Origin: Vicinamibacterales bacterium
Lineage (GTDB): Bacteria; Acidobacteriota; Vicinamibacteria; Vicinamibacterales; UBA8438
Direction: 5' to 3'
Assembly: GCA_030745255.1 (NCBI GenBank)
Contig: JASLOY010000144.1
Span: forward strand, 1-7,761
Length of the DNA: 7,761 nt
Shown in pieces: positions 1 through 6,554 of the stretch. Under the pieces are notes generated by a model. The model searched no databases. It was not told the origin of the DNA and saw only the letters and a list, made by a program, of their open reading frames with translations. The position numbers and the translations under genes were made by a program. Within the stretch, counting starts at the first letter, position 1, and each line of letters begins with the position of its first letter.

Positions 1-1
1 G

Positions 2-700
2 GATGCGACCCTGGTCGACATCTCGCACGACATCCCCCCCCACGACCTGCAGTTCGCCGCGCTCGAATTGGCGGCCGCGTGCCGATTCTTTCCGGTCGGC
101 TCTGTGTTTCTCGTCGTGGTCGACCCAGGGGTCGGATCGGGCCGCCGGGGGCTGGCAGCCGACACGGGAGACTATCGGTTCGTGGCGCCAGACAACGGCG
201 TGTTGACCGCCGTGTTTCAGCAGACGCCCCCGAAGCAGGTGGTCGAATTGACCGAGCGCCGATACGCCAGGCCAACCGTCAGCCGCACCTTCGAGGGGCG
301 GGATCGATTCGCACCAGCGGCAGCCTGGCTTGCCAAAGGGATTCAGCTGTCGGCGTTGGGCCGTCGGGTCGGCGACTACCTCTCGCTCGACATCCCGGTC
401 ATCGAGGTAACTGATGACGGCATACACGGTGTGGTGCTGCGAAGTGACCGGTTTGGCAATCTCGTCACGAATATCGACCGAAAGGCATTCGATCGCGTGG
501 CGTCGGGGGGCGATATCGAGATTGAGGTTGGGGGGCATACGGTCGGGCGATTGGTGGAGACGTACGCCGACATTGCGGCAGACGAGGTCTGTGCATTGTT
601 CGGGAGCACCGACCACTTGGAGATTGCCGCCAACGCCGCCAGCGCGGTCGAGCGAATGGGGATCGATCAAGGAGCGCCGGTTCGTGTGACACGGCGGTGA
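2..700 (+). CDS. SAM hydroxide adenosyltransferase (DUF62), 5'-truncated
   Basis: The frame is open from base 2, so the gene starts upstream of the window; about 232 residues are visible. The family splits S-adenosylmethionine with water into adenosine and methionine and is related to the SAM-dependent fluorinase and chlorinase. Seen here: LVDISHDIPPHD at the left edge, VDPGVGSGRR with the Asp codon at 122-124 and the Arg codon at 143-145, VAPDNGVL, TFEGRDRFAP, and DRFGNLVTNI in the C-terminal domain, followed by a closing LEIAANAASA segment. The two-domain DUF62 order is intact; only the first roughly 25-30 residues are missing. From family knowledge the catalytic set is Asp-Arg-His. Asp and Arg are present, but the expected His of TFHGRD is Glu here (codon 293-295). 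The gene ends 52 bases before glpX and may be cotranscribed with it. Family assignment is firm; the exact reaction is inferred. Confidence 0.93.
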   Translation, partial: DATLVDISHDIPPHDLQFAALELAAACRFFPVGSVFLVVVDPGVGSGRRGLAADTGDYRFVAPDNGVLTAVFQQTPPKQVVELTERRYARPTVSRTFEGRDRFAPAAAWLAKGIQLSALGRRVGDYLSLDIPVIEVTDDGIHGVVLRSDRFGNLVTNIDRKAFDRVASGGDIEIEVGGHTVGRLVETYADIAADEVCALFGSTDHLEIAANAASAVERMGIDQGAPVRVTRR

Positions 701-752
701 TGGGCGAGGTCGCTCGGTGGGCGCGGTCGGCCTGTGGAGAAGCGATACCGGC

Positions 753-1769
<1,017 letters not shown>

Positions 1770-1852
1770 CGACGCGGCGGCGACTGTCGCATGGGCGCGG
1801 TTCGATACCGCATCGCTAGAAGTCTTTTCTCAGAGCCCGGATCACCGACGCT

Positions 1853-1858
1853 TACACT
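1853..1858 (+). promoter_or_regulatory. Weak candidate -10 element upstream of the secreted-protein gene
   Basis: TACACT matches four of six positions of TATAAT. No convincing -35 hexamer lies 16-18 bases upstream. It sits in the 258-base gap 1770-2027, which otherwise holds no ORF, RNA gene or repeat I can support. The gap is a plausible place for the promoter of the gene starting near 2028, because it is the longest non-coding stretch in the window. Confidence 0.25.
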
Positions 1859-2017
1859 GCCCACGTGACGGTCGCGGCCTGAAATCTGGTGCGCGTGTAG
1901 CGGTGAGAGGGTGTGCCATATCGAGCAGTCTGCCCAGGTGGCGGTCGGTTTTGGTGTCTGATGGAGTATGACGTCCGATAATAGGAGGGGAGTGGTCGAC
2001 CGTGCTGCTGGTGTGGT

Positions 2018-2023
2018 GAGGAA
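2018..2023 (+). promoter_or_regulatory. Ribosome binding site supporting the GTG 2028 start
   Basis: GAGGAA ends four bases before GTG 2028 (core GAGG, six-base spacing). This spacing is better than that of the stronger AGGAGGGG at 1983-1990, which lies only three bases (from AGGAGG) before an in-frame GTG at 1992 and has no other start at normal distance. It is one of the two reasons for the chosen start, the other being the signal peptide that follows. Confidence 0.4.
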
Positions 2024-2027
2024 TAGC

Positions 2028-3866
2028 GTGCGACGTCGGTGGATGCTCGTCACGGGTGTGGTGCTGACAGTGCTTGGCACCATACCAGGTTCCGGGCAAC
2101 CCTTGGCCCTGTCGGAGGGCACGCCGCTCGTCTACGAGCACATCCCGCGGATCTTGACCGCGGGGGAGACCGGCACCATCCGCGTCATCGCCGAGGTGGC
2201 CGGTGATGTGCCTACGGCGCTGTTTCGGCGCAACGTGCCGACGTTGTCAGGAGGGGTCCTCGCCGAGAGCTGGACGCGGAGCACCACGCGGACCGTGGAT
2301 GGCCGTGTGGTGAGCGTGTTCGACCGGTCTTATCCCGGCTCGATTCTGGCCGACCTGCTGGTCTACGCCCACGGCACCGATCGCCCACAGGTTCCACTCG
2401 GGCGTCTCGAGGTGCCTGGTTCGAACGACACCGATCCGAACGGCGCGTCAGTCGACTCCTCCTTTCTCACCGTCTGGCTCAAGTTGGCGTCTTCGAGCCT
2501 GCCGACCTCGATGGTGCGGGTGTTGGCGTCGCAAGCAGGGGACGAGCCAGTAGGCCAATATGCCAGCCATGTCGTCAACCTCGTGATCCCGGGATTCGGC
2601 GATAGCCGCGTCTCGAATGGCCCTCGAGCGTTCGAGTTCGAGGAGGCGGCCGAGACGTTCTATCGGCACTTTTCCGACTCCTATCACGCACTCTCGTTCA
2701 TTCCGCGGCGATCGCCGTTCATGTCATATGGGGCGCTCAACATCAACGTGAAGAACGATGTGGCGGGCATTGGCGCGGCACTGTTCGACGACCAGGCGGC
2801 CTACGGGAGCGGAATGCTGCGGTCGGTCCAACTCTTTGCAGCTGGTTTCGCCGGTCAGCAGGAGATGACCGTGCACCAGCTCGGCCATCACTGGGGTGAC
2901 GAGACCAACCTGGCGGCCATCGCCGGTGTGGCGTCGGCTGGCCGTCAACCCGAGCGCCATACCCCGCTGCTTCACGAGGGAGCGACCTGGCTCGGCGCGG
3001 TGCTCGAAGGGTCGCGCGAGGTCGAGCGTGTCCCGTCGGTCGAGTCGGGCGGGATCGACCTATATCGCATCAGGCTGACGTCGGCCCCGGTCATGTTTCA
3101 CCCACTCCAGCTGTATCGCATGGGGCTGCTCGAGGCGGCGGCGGTTCCCGATGTCACCGTGTTCGCCGACCAGGCGCAGTTCAGATCGACCGAGACCGAC
3201 GCACCCGCGGCCGGGACGCCGGTGACTGGGGCGCAACGTACGGTGAACATCAACCAAATCATGGCCGCGCTGGGCACCCGGACCGGGCCGACGTTCACCC
3301 TGTGGCGTCAGGCGTTCATCGTGGTATCGGACGAGCTCATCTCTCAGGAGGAGATGGACTACTACAACTTCTACGCCCAGCGCGCGTCGGCCCCCACGGG
3401 CACGCGGTCCTTCGATGGCTATGGGTCCTTTTTCGAAGCGACTGGCGGCCGGGTCACGCTCGAAACGGACATCGAGACACTGGATGCCGGTAGCAACCCG
3501 AAGGTGACTGAGACTTTACAGGTCAGCGACGTGGCGTTCGGGGCGCGTGACTGGCGTGGACTCGTGTTCGATCCCCCGGTGCCGAGTCGCCTCGTCTCAG
3601 GGGCGTCGGTCACCCTGAGAGGTAGGATCGACACGGCGACACTGCCGGGCAGCTACCAGTTCATCATTCTCCGGGCCGTGCGATTCGGCGATGCTCCGGC
3701 TACGGCGAAGACGGCGCAGGCGAGGGTGAACGGCGGCCGGTTCGCCGTACCGCTCCGCTTCACGAGTGCCGAGGCCGGGGCGTATGCCATCGACGCGTTC
3801 GTCTTCGAAGATGCTGACAGCCAAGCCATTCCGACCAGCGTCGTAACCCCGCTGTTCGTCGACTGA
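2028..3866 (+). CDS. Secreted protein with metallopeptidase-like HQLGHHW motif
   Basis: A 612-residue protein I cannot name. GTG 2028 gives a classical Sec signal peptide: MRRRW, a hydrophobic core at residues 6-19, and cleavage around 22-27. Starts at GTG 1992 or ATG 1968 would add 12 or 20 residues and keep the signal as a longer n-region. Roughly 30-180 looks beta-rich, 183-490 carries the putative enzyme domain, and 492-612 looks like a C-terminal beta-sandwich. The middle domain contains HQLGHHW at 283-289, resembling a zincin HExxH helix but with Gln for the catalytic Glu. HEGATW at 316-321, about 30 residues later, could supply a gluzincin-type third ligand (Glu317). FHPLQLYRMGLL follows at roughly 363-374. 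If it binds zinc it may be inactive or non-peptidase; a structural role in the periplasm or outside the cell is equally possible. The gap to the next gene is 40 bases. Export is well supported; function is not. Confidence 0.85.
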   Translation: MRRRWMLVTGVVLTVLGTIPGSGQPLALSEGTPLVYEHIPRILTAGETGTIRVIAEVAGDVPTALFRRNVPTLSGGVLAESWTRSTTRTVDGRVVSVFDRSYPGSILADLLVYAHGTDRPQVPLGRLEVPGSNDTDPNGASVDSSFLTVWLKLASSSLPTSMVRVLASQAGDEPVGQYASHVVNLVIPGFGDSRVSNGPRAFEFEEAAETFYRHFSDSYHALSFIPRRSPFMSYGALNINVKNDVAGIGAALFDDQAAYGSGMLRSVQLFAAGFAGQQEMTVHQLGHHWGDETNLAAIAGVASAGRQPERHTPLLHEGATWLGAVLEGSREVERVPSVESGGIDLYRIRLTSAPVMFHPLQLYRMGLLEAAAVPDVTVFADQAQFRSTETDAPAAGTPVTGAQRTVNINQIMAALGTRTGPTFTLWRQAFIVVSDELISQEEMDYYNFYAQRASAPTGTRSFDGYGSFFEATGGRVTLETDIETLDAGSNPKVTETLQVSDVAFGARDWRGLVFDPPVPSRLVSGASVTLRGRIDTATLPGSYQFIILRAVRFGDAPATAKTAQARVNGGRFAVPLRFTSAEAGAYAIDAFVFEDADSQAIPTSVVTPLFVD

Positions 3867-3906
3867 ACGTCCGGGGTGAGGGTCCGGCGTTCCACCGAGA
3901 CGGGTG

Positions 3907-4515
3907 ATGTGCCCAGCTGACGAGGCGCTGCTCCACGAGGCCGTTGAGGTGCTGGCCAGCGGGGGCATCGTGGCGTATCCCACCGACACGCTCTTCGGAC
4001 TCGCGGTCGACCCGAGGCAGGCGGCCGCAGTGGATTCACTGTGTCGACTGAAGGGGCGGGGGCAGGGCGACGGGGTGACGCTCATCGCCGCGCACCTACG
4101 GCAGGTGGAGTCTTGTCTCGGACCCTTGTCGCCGTTGGGACGCCAGCTGGCCGGGCGGTTCTGGCCCGGCCCCTTGACGCTTGTCTTCGAGCCCGAGGCC
4201 GTGCTTGTGCCGGCGATCCATGCAGCCGATGGCTCCCTGGCGGTGCGAGTGCCGCGGTCCACGGATGCACGTCGGCTGGCCGAACTGCATCGGCATCCGA
4301 TTACCGCCACGAGCGCGAACCGGGGCGGCATGACACCGGCGGCCACCGGCGACGAAGTGAGTGCGCAACTGGGAGCTGAAGTCGCCCTGGTGCTCGACTA
4401 TCCGGGTCGGTTGACAGGCGCCCCTTCGACGATCGTGGACGCACGTGGCGTGGAACCCGACCTGCTGCGGGACGGGTCGGTGTCGTGGGACTGCGTGCTA
4501 CAATCGCTCGCGTGA
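3907..4515 (+). CDS. tsaC: Threonylcarbamoyl-AMP synthase, TsaC/YrdC/Sua5 type
   Basis: It makes threonylcarbamoyl-AMP from threonine, bicarbonate and ATP, the first step of t6A37 modification of ANN-decoding tRNAs; TsaD with TsaB/TsaE transfers the group. The 202 residues fit a single YrdC domain without the extra C-terminal Sua5 domain. Visible motifs are GGIVAYPTDTLFGLAVDP at 19-36, RLKGR at 47-51, TLIAA at 58-62, FWPGPLTLVF at 85-94, SLAVRVP at 110-116 and TATSANRGG at 133-141, in the family order. The usual KxRP is KGRG here, so the Pro is missing, and the following segment resembles the E. coli YrdC spacing more than Sua5. ATG 3907 is preferred because GAGA (3897-3900) lies six bases upstream; GTG 3904 would add one residue. 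The stop is seven bases before the lipoprotein gene, so the two are probably cotranscribed. Confidence 0.93.
   Translation: MCPADEALLHEAVEVLASGGIVAYPTDTLFGLAVDPRQAAAVDSLCRLKGRGQGDGVTLIAAHLRQVESCLGPLSPLGRQLAGRFWPGPLTLVFEPEAVLVPAIHAADGSLAVRVPRSTDARRLAELHRHPITATSANRGGMTPAATGDEVSAQLGAEVALVLDYPGRLTGAPSTIVDARGVEPDLLRDGSVSWDCVLQSLA
4496..4504 (+). promoter_or_regulatory. Candidate extended -10 promoter before the lipoprotein gene
   Basis: TGCTACAAT is an extended -10 (TGn then TACAAT, five of six to TATAAT) inside the last codons of tsaC. The -35 region is poor (no TTGACA-like hexamer at 16-18 bases), which an extended -10 can compensate for. Transcription would start near 4511, leaving about a dozen bases before ATG 4523, which itself has no evident Shine-Dalgarno sequence. 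Confidence 0.4.
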
Positions 4516-4522
4516 TGCACGA

Positions 4523-5866
4523 ATGAGAAGGCTGCACGCGGTAAGCATCGTGCTGCTGTGTGGTTGCGTTCTGGCCAGTTGCGCCACACGTCTACCGGTC
4601 GTCACAACGCCGGCTTACCCGACCTATCCATTTCCCACCGTTCCAGAGGAGTTGCTCGGCACGCGTGCCGCAACCGAGCACGAGCGGGCCTGGCTGTTCC
4701 TCCAGGCCGGCGATCTCGACGAGGCAACACGTTTGTTCGCGGCCACGTTGCAAGCGCAGCCTGGGTTCCATCCTTCGGGTGCGGGTCTCGGGTTCGTTGA
4801 GCTGGCGCGTCGGGAGGCCGACGAGGCGGTGGCGTGGTTCGACCGCGCGCTGACGCTGTCGCCTGCCTACCTGCCGGCGCTTCTCGGGCGCGGCGAGGCG
4901 TTGCTCGTGAGCGACCGGGTTGACGAAGCAATCGCGAGCTTCCAGGCGGCGCTGGCGGCGGACCCGAGTCTGACAGCGCTGCGCCGGCGTGTGGCGGAGT
5001 TGGGGTTCACCGCCCTGATGGACCAGGTGGCGCTCGCGCGCGCGGCCAGTGAGGCTGGGCGAGACGCAGACGCCAGGGCAGCCTACGAGCGGGTGATCGC
5101 GGCGTCCCCGGAGAGCAGTTTCCTGTATGTTGAGCTGGCCGACGTCGAGCGCCGCCAGGCAGACACCGATGCGGCGCTCGGGCACCTGGAGCGCGCCGTG
5201 GAGCTGGAGCCGGACGCGGGGGCCGCCTGGGTCATGATGTCTGAGATTTATATCGCCAGGGGAGAGCTCGATCGGGCGGAGCAGGCGTTGCTGCGGGCCG
5301 ATGCGGTCGAGCCAGGCGAGGACATCGTGCGGCGGCTGGCCAGTCTGGAGGCGCTGCGTCGCGAGGCGAGTTTCCCGCCCGAGTACGGTGAAATTGAAAC
5401 CGCCGAGGCAATCACGCGAGGGCAGCTCGCGGCGTTGATCGGAGCGCGTTTCGAGACACTATTGGCTGAGGCGGCCGAGAGCCGTACGGCGATTCTCACC
5501 GATGCACGCGACCACTGGGCCTACGACTGGCTGATCGCCGTCGCGCGGGCCGGCATCATGGAGGTAGATGCCAACTACATGTTTCAGCCGGAGCGAGTTG
5601 TATCACGGGCGGATCTGGCGCAGATCGTGGTGCGGCTGCTCCGGCTCCCTGCCGATGGGAGGGTGTCGCCGACGGCTGGCTCGCGGGCCAGCTTCTCCGA
5701 CCTGGGGCCAGGGCATTTGAGCTATTCCGCCGCATCGGAAGCGGTCGGGGCCGGGGTGTTGCAGCCGCTCGAGGAGAACACATTTCAACCAGGACGCGCG
5801 GTCGCTGGCACCGAGGCGATGACGGCACTCGGACGGCTTGGTGGCCTGGTGGGGGGCGGGCGGTAG
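4523..5866 (+). CDS. Lipoprotein with TPR repeats and S-layer homology domains
   Basis: A 447-residue envelope protein. ATG 4523 gives MRRLHAVS, a hydrophobic stretch and the lipobox LASC with Cys20 as the likely lipidated residue; a frame extending upstream to 4445 lacks a signal and overlaps tsaC. A Pro/Thr/Tyr-rich linker (21-42) precedes about five or six tetratricopeptide units between residues 50 and 270. Examples are GDLDEATRLFAATLQAQP, RVDEAIASFQAALAADP, TDAALGHLERAVELEP and GELDRAEQALLRADAVEP. The C-terminal 165 residues are S-layer-homology-like: a half repeat with ITRGQLAALI, a full repeat at about 324-375 (DHWAYDW, AGIMEV, FQPERVVSRADLAQIVV), and a degenerate one at 385-440 (FQPGRAVAGTEAM). 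SLH repeats usually bind cell-wall polymer, so the protein may tether a membrane-anchored TPR scaffold to the wall; this is inferred. Translation is probably coupled to tsaC (7-base gap), and pgsA follows after 9 bases. Confidence 0.9.
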   Translation: MRRLHAVSIVLLCGCVLASCATRLPVVTTPAYPTYPFPTVPEELLGTRAATEHERAWLFLQAGDLDEATRLFAATLQAQPGFHPSGAGLGFVELARREADEAVAWFDRALTLSPAYLPALLGRGEALLVSDRVDEAIASFQAALAADPSLTALRRRVAELGFTALMDQVALARAASEAGRDADARAAYERVIAASPESSFLYVELADVERRQADTDAALGHLERAVELEPDAGAAWVMMSEIYIARGELDRAEQALLRADAVEPGEDIVRRLASLEALRREASFPPEYGEIETAEAITRGQLAALIGARFETLLAEAAESRTAILTDARDHWAYDWLIAVARAGIMEVDANYMFQPERVVSRADLAQIVVRLLRLPADGRVSPTAGSRASFSDLGPGHLSYSAASEAVGAGVLQPLEENTFQPGRAVAGTEAMTALGRLGGLVGGGR

Positions 5867-5875
5867 CCCGGCGGC

Positions 5876-6433
5876 ATGTCGGCACTGACAGTCGCCAATC
5901 AGCTCACGCTGCTGCGGATGCTGCTGATTCCAGCGCTGGTGATACTCGTTCTGTATGGGCTGAACGGCTGGGCGCTGGTGGTGTTTGTGGTTGCCGGGCT
6001 CACCGACGCGCTCGACGGGATTCTCGCACGCTGGTGGGGGCAGCGCACCACGCTGGGCGCGCTGCTCGACCCGATGGCAGACAAGCTGCTGTTGATTTCC
6101 ACCTTCGTGGTCCTCACCTCTCCCGCGCTCGACCTGCCCAACCGGCTGCCGCTCTGGCTGACGGTGCTGGTGATCAGTCGTGATGTCATTATCGTGGTCA
6201 CGGTCGCGATCGTGAATCTGTCGATTGGGCGTCGGACGTTTCAACCCTCAATCTTGGGCAAGTTGGCCACGCTCGTCTACATCCTGACTGCCGCCGTGAC
6301 GATGTATTTCAACTGGCGTGGGCAGCCGTCTGTGTTCGTCGACGCCGCGATCTACGCCGCATTGGGAGTCACACTGGCATCCGGGTTGCACTACATTGCG
6401 CATGCGACCCGGGTGCTCAGCGATGTCTCGTGA
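5876..6433 (+). CDS. pgsA: CDP-alcohol phosphatidyltransferase, PgsA type
   Basis: An integral membrane enzyme that transfers a phosphatidyl group from CDP-diacylglycerol to an alcohol, most likely glycerol-3-phosphate, to give phosphatidylglycerol phosphate. The complete CDP-alcohol signature is seen: D44-A-L-D47-G48-I-L-A51-R52, then eight residues, G61, three residues, D65 and D69, which bind metal and CDP. NQLTLLRMLLIP at 8-19 is the typical N-terminal amphipathic stretch of PgsA. Hydrophobic segments at about 16-28, 32-46, 71-86, 95-116, 126-143 and 150-170 give five to six membrane spans. The 185 residues match PgsA (about 182 in E. coli). Family members using other alcohols share the signature, so the substrate is inferred from size and N-terminus. 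No clear ribosome site precedes ATG 5876; translation probably continues from the lipoprotein gene nine bases upstream. Confidence 0.92.
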   Translation: MSALTVANQLTLLRMLLIPALVILVLYGLNGWALVVFVVAGLTDALDGILARWWGQRTTLGALLDPMADKLLLISTFVVLTSPALDLPNRLPLWLTVLVISRDVIIVVTVAIVNLSIGRRTFQPSILGKLATLVYILTAAVTMYFNWRGQPSVFVDAAIYAALGVTLASGLHYIAHATRVLSDVS

Positions 6434-6470
6434 CCTGCGCGCCGACGTGATGGCAGCCACGCGGCGGGGG

Positions 6471-6499
6471 TTGCCTGGCGTGGGCGGCGGGGCTATTCT
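6471..6499 (+). promoter_or_regulatory. Sigma70-like promoter for the coiled-coil gene
   Basis: TTGCCT (6471-6476) and TATTCT (6494-6499) match the -35 and -10 consensus at four of six positions each and are separated by exactly 17 bases. Transcription would start near 6506, giving a leader of about 50 bases before ATG 6555. It lies in the only gap of the 3' half, between pgsA and a gene with its own ribosome site. Confidence 0.6.
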
Positions 6500-6543
6500 G
6501 TCGACGGCTCTGGGCCGATGATTCGCCCGGACAGGCCATAACT

Positions 6544-6548
6544 GGGAG
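6544..6548 (+). promoter_or_regulatory. Ribosome binding site fixing the coiled-coil gene start
   Basis: GGGAG lies six bases before ATG 6555. It is the best-spaced Shine-Dalgarno sequence of the window and marks ATG 6555 as a real start, although the frame it opens stops at 6666-6668. Confidence 0.65.
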
Positions 6549-6554
6549 TCTGAC

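Noticed and set aside
4149..4171. Perfect 8-bp GC hairpin (GGCCGGGC / GCCCGGCC, 7-base loop)
   Set aside because: It lies inside tsaC in codons for the conserved FWPGPL motif and has no T tract; explained by GC-rich coding constraint.
3597..4346. 249-codon open frame on the minus strand
   Set aside because: It spans the end of the secreted-protein gene and most of tsaC antisense. Its Ser/Arg/Pro-rich product has no recognisable motif, while the + strand carries the ordered YrdC motifs.
4592..5185. 197-codon open frame on the minus strand
   Set aside because: Antisense to the TPR region of the lipoprotein; Arg/Gln/Pro-rich shadow without motifs.
6423..6524. Small + strand ORF overlapping the end of pgsA
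   Set aside because: About 32 residues, no ribosome site, and it contains the promoter of the next gene; no protein-like features.
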